Below, piece after piece: positions 19,301 through 27,964 of a DNA stretch of 64,000 nucleotides. Made by a program: the position numbers and the translations under genes. The notes below the pieces were generated by a model. The model did no database searches. It saw nothing but the letters and a program-made list of their open reading frames with translations, and was not told where the DNA came from. How positions within the stretch are numbered: position 1 is the first letter of the stretch; each line of letters begins with the position of its first letter. Origin of the DNA: a virus; IMG/VR virus record IMGVR_UViG_3300043446_001534, positions 1 through 64,000 of that record; one strand, written 5' to 3'.

Positions 19301-21340
19301 ATAAAGTACTTAGGTTTAACTGGCAACTGGGTTGTCTTTAGCGGAGCATCTGGTGTAGGTAGCCCTACTACAGTACAAACAGTAACCGTTACTCAAAATG
19401 TCTATGACCCACAAGATTTGACTGCTTTTAATATGACTGCAGAGGTCGCCTCTGTGCCTAGCGTAACTAAGATAGCTTTAAAGTACCCTGACTCTTCTGA
19501 CTCTGCCTTAGGCTCGTCTATAAGCCTGACCGGTCTAGGGATTACAATTCAAGGATTTGCCTCTAATGCCACTACCGCTGAACAATTAGAAGCTGGCGAC
19601 TTTATCTACATATCCGGGCTTACTGATTCTGGAGAAAACTACTACTCTAAGCTAAATGGCGATGGATTTAAAGTAAAGTCAATAGCTGCCATATCTGGAG
19701 ACACTACTAACGTCTACGTGACAATAGCTAATCCAGTTCGTGCTGATGGTAAGTATATTAAGTACGCTGATAAAACTAGCGGTGTTCCTAGCACTGCCAA
19801 AATGTATCGAGGCTACGATGTAGACGGCACTGCTTATTTGTCTCCTGCTGCTTTAGAGTCAGGTGACACAAAGAACAACTACATTTTGACAAATGTAGCT
19901 AGAAGTTCTGGTTCAAACACGGCCACTATCACTATCGGAACGCACGACTTAACAGTCGGTGATTACATAAACGTTGAAGTGTTTGCTTCAAATCAAGCCG
20001 CCTTTAGCCAAAATAGTAGAGACTGTAAAATAACATCGATTACAGATACTACTATTTCATATACCATGAAAGCAAATAACGACATCGAGTATGTGTCGTG
20101 GAGAGCCGGAAGAGCTACTCTTTATTTCAAAAATAGTACAGCCGGAGCTCACAATTATGTGGTTGGTGATGTTATTACTGTTTCAAGCCTGCCAGCTCCA
20201 TTTACTGGATATAACGGAACTGGAAAGACTATTGTAGCCACTGGACCATTTAGCATTACTTATACATACAGCGGCCCCACTAAGAAGGTTGCAAAGACTG
20301 CTGTAACTGCTGGTTCCATAACTAGGACAACAAGTCAAAGCGTAAATAAAGCTGTTTATGGAATCGTTACTAGAGTACCTGCTATCTATAAAAAACCAAT
20401 AGCGTACGCTAGAACATACGGAGAGTTTCCTACCAACGCAAACATTGGTGGTTTAACATTTTCCACCAACAATTACAGCACCAAGAATCAAGGAACAAGT
20501 CCTATCTACGGTAGCGAATTAAAAACCGTATCTGAAATTCTAGACCAGTATTCAAACAGTTTGACTGGATTTGACTATCGAATTGATGTTTCTCTATCGA
20601 CCGACCAGAACGGTAATAAGTCTTTTAGCAGGCAGTTTGTGCTAATTCCTACATATCCAGAAAGTCTAACTAACTATCTAGCATCTTTGCCTGGAGGTAA
20701 GTTGGCAAAGGGTCAAGTTGCTAGACCTAGTGCTTTTGGCGCAGATAAATTAGTATTTGAGTATCCCGGGAATATCTCTAACGTAAGTATGGCTGAAAAA
20801 GCAGAAAATTCAGCTACTCGTGTATTTGTAACTGGGAGCAGCAGTAAAGCTGGAGATGGTACAGAAACTCCTTATGCAGCAGCGGCTGACAATAGTTTGC
20901 TTGCTGATAATTGGCCACTACTTGATAAAAAAGAAACTGTAACATGGCCGGCTCAGGGCAATAATAGTGCATCAAGTACTAGTAAAACAAGCAATACCTA
21001 TACTGATGAGTGGGGTAATCACGACGATGAGACAGACTACTATGCCAGTGCAAAACGGTTCCTTGCTGAAACTAAGCCTCCGGCTGGTGACTTTGTAATT
21101 ACAGTAAACGGTTCGCTTACTCCTGTGGTAGGGTCGTACAACCCTGGCGAGTGGTGCAGTATAATTATTAATGATAACTTTGTTAAAACTCGCTTAAACA
21201 GCGTGCTTGAGCCACGAAAAGACGTAATTGTGAGAAAAATTGACGCAATTAAGGTAGACGTGCCTAATAATCCGGCATTCCCTGAGAACATCAACCTCAC
21301 CTTAGTTGCTGATTGGCAGGTGGACTCCGTTGGCAAGTAG
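16340..21340 (+). CDS. Tail-associated (Tal-like) minor tail protein with about ten repeated beta modules
   Basis: ATG at 16340 with GAGGATG upstream; a small hairpin (GTCTT ATA AAGAC) lies near 16310. The 1666 residues begin like a baseplate hub protein (EIPFEDVSYERSVKAPGAFDGKITISDQ...ALYVVRNDEAVWGGIIWGRTYD). From about residue 260 to 1340 comes a long series of diverged modules with the signature H-x(4)-GD-x-(V/I) (TTKSEHDLTAGQRIEIV, TTKSRHGLKIGDTVKIV, APGHNFKKGDYISVSV, TSVSHGFVVGQKVTVAG, IGTHDLTVGDYINVEV and others). The last 300 residues return to a hub-like fold (DQYSNSLTGFDYRIDV; VGSYNPGEWCSIII). The repeats probably form an elongated tip or shaft. Confidence 0.6.
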   Translation: MPDSLQPVDNVLGARYRYYTVNIVTNTVIGEIPFEDVSYERSVKAPGAFDGKITISDQTSNLDLYNATLPGKTALYVVRNDEAVWGGIIWGRTYDLKGRSLAVSASEFTSYLSHRIIWKTYSHDCSAKLTKATSSSYVLVTIQDKVLKAAPAITDNAGNPNYVTITFSDNAYRKYSGSYKIVGKSSSPAAPANPGRAAFYVDIPALPKKSVGVYDGVGVTLKADTYEFLRDIITSTFSDFTDIEFPNAIIEPGIKIPYELDTKQLTITDDSNGVATITTKSEHDLTAGQRIEIVNVDPMLDGFHTISATPTKYSFQYVLTNPISRHDNVSRVYLDSSLSTPVSLSASVDMVKVRQVVEYLPQYVNYVQRVSGVITATFNSVHTFKKGDKVIVNFEKNGVTEKLEEVKTKNTDGTTTTKKEKVNTFDFKKYNDTVTVTSATANAITFLDPDPDHVSPGYDTKGNVSPSKNSIKNAAPLPLLLLYPQNSSGYNMGDDIRVDGVDDAGWQYPVYDGYHKVYEVSPGKTYSITKYKAESDWLTEDTDDVDDKRVIAYVYCTTDPGIEAGDEFVVSGITGTTALNGTYTALLDSFLDPTYSLYAVPYIKQISAVSITTQASGASLVKNGETWIAYQPGTSELRYSLKNEPDADSGISKFEYTAAKGDKKNVVQITTKSRHGLKIGDTVKIVYGQSDKNVDQETYGGTVKVTAVQDYDTFSYTLIKGKHKKDAPKKDVELTDKSGTVTRLRHGILNPEIVQEEIDSVRTEITAAGATQVTVYAPGHNFKKGDYISVSVNDSNYKGINTEATPKKITSAAGNYFRYISGSPVVEGQTSSLSQIIYSKDGSTVKYKASKFAAAYTAATRTATLLEPNKTTGFVTFTTSVSHGFVVGQKVTVAGFVAPTASSSTTTTRNHTISSVTYDANTKTAIVRFTSAHSLRPLVDVGASFTVAGANKTAVWPSGTTTFPFVDISWLNATHTIVDIPDTTSIAIKYLGLTGNWVVFSGASGVGSPTTVQTVTVTQNVYDPQDLTAFNMTAEVASVPSVTKIALKYPDSSDSALGSSISLTGLGITIQGFASNATTAEQLEAGDFIYISGLTDSGENYYSKLNGDGFKVKSIAAISGDTTNVYVTIANPVRADGKYIKYADKTSGVPSTAKMYRGYDVDGTAYLSPAALESGDTKNNYILTNVARSSGSNTATITIGTHDLTVGDYINVEVFASNQAAFSQNSRDCKITSITDTTISYTMKANNDIEYVSWRAGRATLYFKNSTAGAHNYVVGDVITVSSLPAPFTGYNGTGKTIVATGPFSITYTYSGPTKKVAKTAVTAGSITRTTSQSVNKAVYGIVTRVPAIYKKPIAYARTYGEFPTNANIGGLTFSTNNYSTKNQGTSPIYGSELKTVSEILDQYSNSLTGFDYRIDVSLSTDQNGNKSFSRQFVLIPTYPESLTNYLASLPGGKLAKGQVARPSAFGADKLVFEYPGNISNVSMAEKAENSATRVFVTGSSSKAGDGTETPYAAAADNSLLADNWPLLDKKETVTWPAQGNNSASSTSKTSNTYTDEWGNHDDETDYYASAKRFLAETKPPAGDFVITVNGSLTPVVGSYNPGEWCSIIINDNFVKTRLNSVLEPRKDVIVRKIDAIKVDVPNNPAFPENINLTLVADWQVDSVGK

Positions 21341-24300
21341 AAGAATGCAAAGAACTAAAAGCTTTAGTTCTTACATTAACTCCATAAACCAAGACGTAAA
21401 CCTTGCAAAAGGTAAAAGCGACATTACTAGCCTTAGTGCTGGTGCGATTACTGGTAATACTTTTTCCGAAGACGTTGTCTTGTTTGGAAGTGCAATCAAG
21501 AGTAGCGATTATGTTGGAGGCGAGTCAGGCTGGATAATTGATGGAACTGGTGTAGCCGAGTTTGCAGATGTCTACGTACGTGGAGATATCAACGCTCAGA
21601 CCGGGACCATTGGTTATTGGAACATAAGCTCTCCAGGAGTTGTACGCCGTATTGGCCCGTCCACCCTATTTGGTACTTTTCTAGAAAGCGAAGACGTCGG
21701 AGCAAATGACGACTCTAAGACTTCTGGTGTATATGTAGGTCTATTTAAGTCTTACTTTGAAGATGCTGTTCCTCTAATAAATAGAAGAAGACTGTCAAAT
21801 ATTGCCACTTTGACTATTCAGGGTAACACTTTTGTTGCAGGGGATAGAGTGATTGTTGATGTAGTAGACGACTCTACTTACAACAACGGCGGGCTTCCGG
21901 TTACTGTAATTTCTGCGACTGGCGATTCTATTAGCTACATAAACAATGGCTCTGATTATCCAGCCTCTGGCAGTGAGCCCACTACTGATACCACTTCTAC
22001 TGGAACTGTAACGTTCTATAATCCAGATGTTGCTGGTCTTTACATAAAAGACTACGGAAAAGCAGATATAGATTATGGTTACTTTTCTAGTGAAGGGCTG
22101 GCTTTTGTTAGTGGTAGCAGAATTAACTTAGTTCACAACCCTAGCTTTGAGTTCATCCGCTCCGTAGACGTAACTGCTATATCTGGAAGCGGTAGTACCG
22201 TAACCTATACTGCAAGTAATAACTTTATAGCTAATGAAACTGTAACCATTCAGGGAGCAGAAACTGCTGGATATAACTTAACTGGAGCAACGATTGCTAG
22301 TGCAAGTTCTACTCAGTTTACTGTTAGCAACTCTGCCACTGGAGCAACATCCACTGCTACTGCACTTTCTAGAGTTTCTAATGCTGCAAGCTGGAACTAT
22401 GTTGCTGCAACCACTTCTGTTGTTAGTTTGAAACAGTTTAGTACGCTAACTAACAAATATTTGACATCAAGCACTCATGGTGCAATTGTTTCATGGTCAA
22501 ATACAATGTCGAGTAGTTATACGGTTGACGGAGTGATTGAGTACTCAAAGGGTGTGGAGTACAATCTATTCTCTAATGAAAGAACTTTAATCCTCGGATA
22601 CGAGTCATTCTTAGATTACAAACCATTTGAAGCTGTTCCTAGTGCCGTATCAGCCACTACAACTACAATTACTTTTACCACCACTGGTGCTCATGGTCTA
22701 TCAACCAATGATTTAGTGTACCTAGACTTTGTTACAACTGGCGACAGTGGTCTTTATGGACCTGGCGAATGGTCTCTTGGAAATGGATTCTATACTGTTA
22801 CTGGCTCAACTACAAATACTACGTTTACCATAGCTAATCCAGATACCGGAAATGATTTAACTAGTGCTGGCACTTTCTCGGCTCCTGAAGGTAGTACTAG
22901 AGCCGTAAAGATGTATCATTGCATATATCCTGGAATTGACTTAAGTACTATTAAGTTTAAGTTTAGTAACTCTACCTCTACCGCTATTGCAAACGTAGTT
23001 AGCGATATTACAACTGCCAGCTGGGCAACAAATAATAACAAGTATTTATATCTAACTCCAGAAGAGTGGACTGTAGCCTACGCTAGTGGCACCTACATTA
23101 AATCTTTAAAACCAAAATCTGGTGACCCTATCTACATTGATGCCAATAAGCTTAGGCTCGAGTATGCTCGACTAGATTCTTCGGGGTTTGATGCAGAGTC
23201 AGATATTACAATATCTCTTCCGGCTGCAATCCATGACCAGCCAAGGACCGGAAGCTATAACACAAGTAATATTGCTTATATGAGCTCCACTGTTAGGGCT
23301 ACTGCTATTTCTGGAAACGGAACTACTGTAACTGTAACTGCAACTAATAACTTTTCGGCCGGAGATTTAGTTACAATCACTGGAGCTACAACTACTGCTT
23401 ACAATAATATTATAAATCTACCAGTTGTTACTGCTAGTTCCACCTCGTTTACTGTGTCTAGTTCAGCTACTGGTACTACATCCACATGTACTGCAACTGC
23501 TCGCAGGGTTGTTTCTCAATTAATTGACTCGGTCTCACTATCTACCGAGCCGGTAGCGTTTTATGGAAATTCCTCGACCGACTATACGTGGGAAGATACA
23601 ACACTAAATACACCTGCTCAGATTTCTATTCAAGATAGCAAAAAGTGGGTTGACATTGATTTGGCTACTCAGAGCGGTTATGTGTCTAACTTGGATTACG
23701 TTGGTTTAAAACAATCCAGACTCAATGTCCCCATGCTGTCTCAGCCTCTGATTGAGGCCGATGCTGACTATAGTAGCGATATTGGAACCAACTTTGCTCC
23801 AGATTATGAGTATGAAAATCTCAAACTGAGTAGCGGTATTGTCTCTTTCCTAGATAGCTCCACTTATAAGAACTATGAATCTAAAGTAAACTTAGCCACT
23901 TCTAAAACTAAAGCTGTTGCTCAAGTTCTTGCTTCGCTTACTGACAATCCGGGAAGCACGTATACTGCAGGAATAACTTTGTCTACAGATGCGACAGGTT
24001 TTACAAGTATGGCAGTAAGCAGTAATAGGACATCATTCTCGGGAACCATTTTAGCTAATACAACCGCAGTTAGCTTCACTACTACCGGCACTGCTACTGG
24101 GGTTTGGGTGAGCAGTGCCAAATATGTAGCTGTCTCTAGGTCTTCAGGAATCCCTCTTTATGTAAAAAGAGTTACAACCAGCGGAACATTAGTGTCTTTT
24201 GTTGGAATAACATCTTCTGCAAATACTGCTCCTAGCACAGTTGGAACTATCTCGCTAGATGGGGCAGGAGTTGTTAGCTATAACAACTTTATGGGCTCGC

Positions 24301-24710
24301 ACTACTCTGAAACTGAAGAAGATAATTTACTAAAGGGTACCATTATGGAAACACTTAATGACCTAGTAGAAGATGCTTATTCCGGTCAAAATCGTCTTCC
24401 TAAAGTTAAAATTTCTAATGTAGCTGGTAGTTCTAGAGTGTACGGTGTCTATCTTGGAGTTGAAAAGAATGAAGCCGAGCAGGATAGAGGCCACCTAATA
24501 TCGGCAATCGGGGCAAGTTGGATTAGAATTGCTAGTGGTGTCTTAGTTAAGGCCGGTGACCTCATTGAGTCTAACGGAGATGGATGCGGCAGAGTTCAAG
24601 GCGACGATGTGATTCGCTCTTCTACCGTTGGTAAAGTTACTTCAAACTCTATTGTTGAGACTTACCCGGATGGTTCTTACCTTGTACCGTGCGTACTGTA
24701 TTGTGGGTAG
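21330..24710 (+). CDS. Minor tail protein / receptor-binding fibre candidate
   Basis: A TTG at 21330 with AGGTGG seven bases upstream is the preferred start; ATG 21345 and TTG 21306 are alternatives. It overlaps the upstream gene. The roughly 1126-residue product has a short N-terminal anchor with coil character (SYINSINQDVNLAKGKSDITSLSAGAI), an attachment-like segment (GWIIDGTGVAEFADVYVRGDINAQTGTIGYW), several copies of the recurrent module (TAISGSGSTVTYTASNNFIANETVTIQGA and a close paralogue TAISGNGTTVTVTATNNFSAGDLVTITGA), and a C-terminal domain ending DLIESNGDGCGRVQGDDVIRSSTVGKV, a typical fibre C-terminal fold. Last gene of the tail operon, as expected for a host-recognition fibre. Confidence 0.6.
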   Translation: MASRRMQRTKSFSSYINSINQDVNLAKGKSDITSLSAGAITGNTFSEDVVLFGSAIKSSDYVGGESGWIIDGTGVAEFADVYVRGDINAQTGTIGYWNISSPGVVRRIGPSTLFGTFLESEDVGANDDSKTSGVYVGLFKSYFEDAVPLINRRRLSNIATLTIQGNTFVAGDRVIVDVVDDSTYNNGGLPVTVISATGDSISYINNGSDYPASGSEPTTDTTSTGTVTFYNPDVAGLYIKDYGKADIDYGYFSSEGLAFVSGSRINLVHNPSFEFIRSVDVTAISGSGSTVTYTASNNFIANETVTIQGAETAGYNLTGATIASASSTQFTVSNSATGATSTATALSRVSNAASWNYVAATTSVVSLKQFSTLTNKYLTSSTHGAIVSWSNTMSSSYTVDGVIEYSKGVEYNLFSNERTLILGYESFLDYKPFEAVPSAVSATTTTITFTTTGAHGLSTNDLVYLDFVTTGDSGLYGPGEWSLGNGFYTVTGSTTNTTFTIANPDTGNDLTSAGTFSAPEGSTRAVKMYHCIYPGIDLSTIKFKFSNSTSTAIANVVSDITTASWATNNNKYLYLTPEEWTVAYASGTYIKSLKPKSGDPIYIDANKLRLEYARLDSSGFDAESDITISLPAAIHDQPRTGSYNTSNIAYMSSTVRATAISGNGTTVTVTATNNFSAGDLVTITGATTTAYNNIINLPVVTASSTSFTVSSSATGTTSTCTATARRVVSQLIDSVSLSTEPVAFYGNSSTDYTWEDTTLNTPAQISIQDSKKWVDIDLATQSGYVSNLDYVGLKQSRLNVPMLSQPLIEADADYSSDIGTNFAPDYEYENLKLSSGIVSFLDSSTYKNYESKVNLATSKTKAVAQVLASLTDNPGSTYTAGITLSTDATGFTSMAVSSNRTSFSGTILANTTAVSFTTTGTATGVWVSSAKYVAVSRSSGIPLYVKRVTTSGTLVSFVGITSSANTAPSTVGTISLDGAGVVSYNNFMGSHYSETEEDNLLKGTIMETLNDLVEDAYSGQNRLPKVKISNVAGSSRVYGVYLGVEKNEAEQDRGHLISAIGASWIRIASGVLVKAGDLIESNGDGCGRVQGDDVIRSSTVGKVTSNSIVETYPDGSYLVPCVLYCG

Positions 24711-24713
24711 TAT

Positions 24714-24845
24714 ATGTTGATTATTGTTGAATCTTTAGATGCTGATGGTAACCAGGTGTACCTAGTTATTAATAAAGTTACAAAAAAGACTGTTCAAACT
24801 TTTGATAATTATGAATCAGCTCGTCTTTACCTACTCGGAAAGTGA
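24714..24845 (+). CDS. Small hypothetical protein (43 aa)
   Basis: ATG three bases after the fibre stop. The product begins MLIIVESLDADGNQVYLVIN, continues with a basic beta segment, and ends with the helix ESARLYLLGK. It looks like a compact beta-beta-alpha peptide. Its 3' end overlaps the convergent WhiB-like gene by 15 nt. No family recognised; reality is supported by tight spacing and coherent amino-acid composition only. Confidence 0.5.
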   Translation: MLIIVESLDADGNQVYLVINKVTKKTVQTFDNYESARLYLLGK

Positions 24846-25358
24846 ATCGCGCTTTTCTTTAGCTTTGGCTCTAGCAGCTTTAATCTTAGCTTGATTCTTT
24901 TGAGCTTTAATCATTCGTTCCGCTCTTTGAGCATGATAAGCGTCTACAGCATTTGCACTAGTTCTGCTTTGCCACTCAAACCCACATTCCGTACATTCAA
25001 CCATTCGCATAGTTGCCCAGCGTCCGCCAGCCGGACGTTGTACAGTTTTAGTCACTAAATCATAAGTTCCAGTTTTACAACCAGGGCACTTAGGAAATCG
25101 TTTTCTGCGAATCTCTTGTCCTTCCCAGTTGACGGACAAAGTTCGCTTAATCTCTTTTTCTGACATCCCTCCCCATACGCCATTTATCTGCTTATTTTCT
25201 AGTGCCCACTTTGCACACTCTTTTCTTACCGGGCATGCATCGCATAGTAGCTTTGCGGAAAATATGTCGTTGTTTTTGGTCGAGAAGAAGAGCTCTATCT
25301 TGTCTCGATGTTTTGGTTTTGCGCATTCTGCATCCTCATGCCATTCTTCGCCTATCAC
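24831..25358 (-). CDS. WhiB-like transcription factor fused to a zinc ribbon
   Basis: 175 residues. The N-terminus has the WhiB [4Fe-4S] cysteines C12, C39, C42 and C48 (C-x2-C-x5-C) followed by the G-V/I-W-G-G turn at residues 60-64. After it comes a second metal site, C91-x2-C94 ... C122-x2-C125, arranged like a zinc ribbon, then a long Lys/Arg/Ala-rich helix (KAQKNQAKIKAARAKAKEKR). WhiB proteins are actinobacterial regulators that act with the main sigma factor, so this is strong host evidence. The added zinc ribbon and basic helix are unusual and may supply DNA binding. It overlaps the start-side neighbour by 4 nt. Confidence 0.85.
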   Translation of the reverse strand: MIGEEWHEDAECAKPKHRDKIELFFSTKNNDIFSAKLLCDACPVRKECAKWALENKQINGVWGGMSEKEIKRTLSVNWEGQEIRRKRFPKCPGCKTGTYDLVTKTVQRPAGGRWATMRMVECTECGFEWQSRTSANAVDAYHAQRAERMIKAQKNQAKIKAARAKAKEKRDSLSE

Positions 25359-25702
25359 AGGTATTGCACCTCGACGTAGGTAATTTCTATAACTTTATCT
25401 ACTTGGTCGCCGTCAAGTGTAGACCCGTCGTCTTCGCAGACTGTAAGATATATGTCTCCATCTATGGGGCCAGCATACCCCTGAGAGATACGACCATTAT
25501 TTATAAGTTGGAAAGCTTGAGCTAGTGATGAGACTACTCCGTCTCTTTGAATTGCTGATGCTAGGGCTTTTCTTACAACTTCTATGTCTAAATCAACGTG
25601 ACCTTCAGTGTAGTAGACCAGTGATAGGTCACCAAAGTTGTAGTGGTAGCCATAGCCTTCCCACTCGGACCAGAGTGACTCGCCTTTTCTTGAATCTTTC
25701 AT
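25355..25702 (-). CDS. Hypothetical protein (115 aa)
   Basis: Acidic and Tyr/Trp-rich at the N-terminus (SLWSEWEGYGYHYNFGDLSLVYY), with a central helix (EVVRKALASAIQRDGVVSSLAQAFQL) and an acidic C-terminal beta segment. No membrane segment, metal motif or family recognised. It is cotranscribed with and overlaps the WhiB-like gene downstream by 4 nt, so a regulatory partnership is possible but unproven. Confidence 0.6.
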   Translation of the reverse strand: MKDSRKGESLWSEWEGYGYHYNFGDLSLVYYTEGHVDLDIEVVRKALASAIQRDGVVSSLAQAFQLINNGRISQGYAGPIDGDIYLTVCEDDGSTLDGDQVDKVIEITYVEVQYL

Positions 25703-25762
25703 AAGAAAAATTTTAGCGAGATTATTTAAGTTTTGTGGTTAGATTACCCGTAAATTACAAAA

Positions 25763-26251
25763 CTAAACTGGCCACACGTATTCGTAGGTATCAGGTCTAT
25801 ATCCTGGGTCCTCTGCCCAATTAAACTGGGAATACCACTCGTAGTCTTTGTTAAGCAGAGCAGTTCGATGGCTAGAAGCAATTGTTTTAAAATAAGCAAA
25901 ATCTGAAAGCCAGGACGGATTATCACTATGCCCATTAATCAGACCAAGCTGGGTGGCTCGCAAAATTGTTGAGTGTGCTTTGTCGCCGATAGTAGACTTA
26001 AAGCCGCGACGCTTCCACTCGTCAACCATTGCCTGAATATAGCGATATAGGGCATACTCGTGACCACGCCACATTTTAACTGCAGGGTGGTTTACCCAGC
26101 CCTTAGGGACGCGGTGGTTTCCTTGAGGGTCAAGCTCAAGCAGAGTCATAAGAATCTGCCAGCCTTCTAGGGCTTGCTTGTTGAGACGCTTGTTGTCAAG
26201 TACTTTAGCAATGTCTTCAAAGCTGGATGTCAGCGGTACAAATGTTTGCAT
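25763..26251 (-). CDS. Pyrimidine-dimer DNA glycosylase-like protein
   Basis: 162 residues beginning MQTFVPLTSSFEDIAKVLDNKRLNKQALEG, then NHPAVKMWRGHEYALYRYIQAMVDEWKRRGF. This matches the small pyrimidine-dimer excision glycosylase family (T4 endonuclease V-like, Pyr_excise) common in actinobacteria and their phages. The conserved N-terminal segment, the HPAVKMWRG motif and the C-terminal SSHRTALLNKD..YY-like segment are all present. Role: removal of UV-induced dimers from phage DNA, useful for a phage of sunlit water. The enzyme family is clear; activity is inferred. Confidence 0.78.
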   Translation of the reverse strand: MQTFVPLTSSFEDIAKVLDNKRLNKQALEGWQILMTLLELDPQGNHRVPKGWVNHPAVKMWRGHEYALYRYIQAMVDEWKRRGFKSTIGDKAHSTILRATQLGLINGHSDNPSWLSDFAYFKTIASSHRTALLNKDYEWYSQFNWAEDPGYRPDTYEYVWPV

Positions 26252-26269
26252 ATTTAAAAAATAGCACTC

Positions 26270-26494
26270 TTACTTGTGTTTGTCAAGTCCAAATGCACTA
26301 AAATTTGCTTTAAGTTTTCCAAAAGCGGTGACTTCAAACTTGCCATCGACTAGCTCGACTTTTAGTTCAGTGTCTACTTTCTCGGCAACTTGGTCTTGCG
26401 AAATGTCAAAAAATCTAGAAATGTGAGTATTTGCTATTTCCTTGGCTGACTCGTAGTCGCTTGCAAAGAACTTAAGCTCGAAAGATGCTCTCAC
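26270..26494 (-). CDS. Hypothetical protein (74 aa)
   Basis: Small alpha/beta protein: MRASFELKFFASDYESAKEIANTH, then DISQDQVAEKVDTELKVELVDG and a beta segment KFEVTAFGKLKANF. The pattern beta-helix-beta-beta looks like a small ferredoxin-like fold; this is a guess from secondary-structure pattern. It abuts the next gene with a 1-nt overlap. No function assigned. Confidence 0.6.
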   Translation of the reverse strand: MRASFELKFFASDYESAKEIANTHISRFFDISQDQVAEKVDTELKVELVDGKFEVTAFGKLKANFSAFGLDKHK

Positions 26495-26922
26495 TATTTT
26501 ACTCTCTTTTCTAGCCTATCTGGAGAGTAGTGAACTCCCTTAATAGCTGGCTCTTTGTTGTCAGTAATGTCTACGATGATATCACCATAGCGAATACCAG
26601 TCACCTTACCGCGTCTTCCGTTGTGGATTGTTCCAGAGGTATCGGTAAAAGCATTAGTCTTAACTCTTACTTCATCCCCAACAACAATTTGCCCTGGGAC
26701 AGCCTGCACCCATACCTCATTGGTAGACGACTTTGGCTCTGATAATGCCTCGTTTAGGGCTAGTTTACTAAACACCTCGATTGCTTCCTTAGCAAGGTTT
26801 GGCGATAGCTTTTGGTCTGCTGCCCAAAGCTCGAGAAGCTTTAGCACCATGTTACCTGAGCCAACCTTTACTTTGGCATCTTGCATTTGCTGGCGTACCC
26901 AGTCAAAATTTACTTCTGGCAT
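26494..26922 (-). CDS. Hypothetical protein with SH3/KOW-like C-terminus (142 aa)
   Basis: N-terminal half is helical (VRQQMQDAKVKVGSGNMVLKLLELWAADQKL). The C-terminal half (about residues 70-142) has VPGQIVVGDEVRVKTNAF followed by GTIHNGRRGKVTGIRYGDIIVDI, a beta-barrel pattern like KOW or SH3-type nucleic-acid or protein-binding modules. Lies in the replication transcript. Function unknown. Confidence 0.6.
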   Translation of the reverse strand: MPEVNFDWVRQQMQDAKVKVGSGNMVLKLLELWAADQKLSPNLAKEAIEVFSKLALNEALSEPKSSTNEVWVQAVPGQIVVGDEVRVKTNAFTDTSGTIHNGRRGKVTGIRYGDIIVDITDNKEPAIKGVHYSPDRLEKRVK

Positions 26923-26923
26923 G

Positions 26924-27949
26924 TTATCTCCTATTTGTCTGTAGCAGGTTTTGTAATGTTTCTAGGGAGTCCTCTTTGCTAGGTATAGAGGCTAAATATG
27001 CTTCTTTTTGCCTTAAAGCTAGCATAATTCTATCCTCCCCTGACAGCTCTTCTATCCTTGAAGGTAAGACTGCCCAACTCGGAGAAATCGAGTAAGCCTC
27101 CCGCCATTCGGTAGCTATAGGGGTGGTTAAGGTCATGGCTTGGGCGTACGAGGCTGTCCACCAAGTGCCCCCAATTCGGTCCTGAGGGGCTGCTAGGAGC
27201 CCTATTGAAGACCTAATGGCATTCTCTGCGTCTAGGTCATTTTCCTTCTTAGACGCCTTTAGTGGCTTAATAGGCAGTACTACATGATTTACAAGTTTTG
27301 TTGCCCATTTAGATTTAGAATCCGTTGTTACCCACTGGGAAGGCTCCAGATTAGGGTCTAAACCAGCTAAATCAGATGATTTAATCAGTAAAGTGTCAAA
27401 ATTCAACCCTATAGTGCTTGTACTGGCTCCACTAGGCAGGAGGTCGCTAACAGACTCGTCTGATTTCCAAGGAAGGCTTGGGTAGACAGTTATTGGCCAT
27501 GTTTCACTAAGTAGTCTTTCGCAGGCTCTTAGCATTTTATCTAGATTTTTTGGTTCTTTAGCCTGTAGGTACTGTGTTCTTTTTTGATAAAAAGGCTTTA
27601 CTAGGCTAGTCGGGTCTTTTAAAACTGACTTCAAACTTGGCTTAATCAGCCAATGTTTTGGATTATCAATAACTAGGTAAAGATTAGGTGATGTAAAGAG
27701 TTCATCGATTAGTGTCAATGCCCCATAGACTTGGTTTGCGCTCAGGCTGGTAGGCGGTACAAGTCCTACAAATACGGCATCATAAATGTCTAGGTCAGAC
27801 TTAGTCCAATTGATATCTGGCTTAGACCAAATAACTTCGTGACCTAGTTCTAAAAGTGCTTGCTCTAGCACTCCATAAAAACCAAGATTTGATTGATGTG
27901 GTTTCTTAGAGGAGTGGCTGGATGTCATTCCGGTAAGAAGTATCTTCAT
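26924..27949 (-). CDS. Glycosyltransferase-like protein (GT-B type), putative
   Basis: 341 residues. It begins MKILLTGMTSSHSSKKPHQSNLGFYGVLEQALLELGHEV, a Rossmann opening of the type found in GT-B glycosyltransferases, followed by DLDIYDAVFVGLVPPTSL and LYLVIDNPKHWL. The C-terminal half has RIGGTWWTASYAQAMTLTTPIATEW and ends EAYLASIPSKEDSLETLQNLL, like the activated-sugar side and terminal helix of phage GT-B proteins. The target could be phage DNA or a virion or host glycan. It is preceded by a strong leader stem-loop. Confidence 0.5.
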   Translation of the reverse strand: MKILLTGMTSSHSSKKPHQSNLGFYGVLEQALLELGHEVIWSKPDINWTKSDLDIYDAVFVGLVPPTSLSANQVYGALTLIDELFTSPNLYLVIDNPKHWLIKPSLKSVLKDPTSLVKPFYQKRTQYLQAKEPKNLDKMLRACERLLSETWPITVYPSLPWKSDESVSDLLPSGASTSTIGLNFDTLLIKSSDLAGLDPNLEPSQWVTTDSKSKWATKLVNHVVLPIKPLKASKKENDLDAENAIRSSIGLLAAPQDRIGGTWWTASYAQAMTLTTPIATEWREAYSISPSWAVLPSRIEELSGEDRIMLALRQKEAYLASIPSKEDSLETLQNLLQTNRR

Positions 27950-27964
27950 AAGTACCTAACTTAG

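Noticed and set aside
25129-25525. Plus-strand open frames opposite the WhiB-like and 115-aa genes
   Set aside because: The minus-strand frames hold intact WhiB and zinc motifs and overlap as an operon; the opposite frames have no motif and no start signal.
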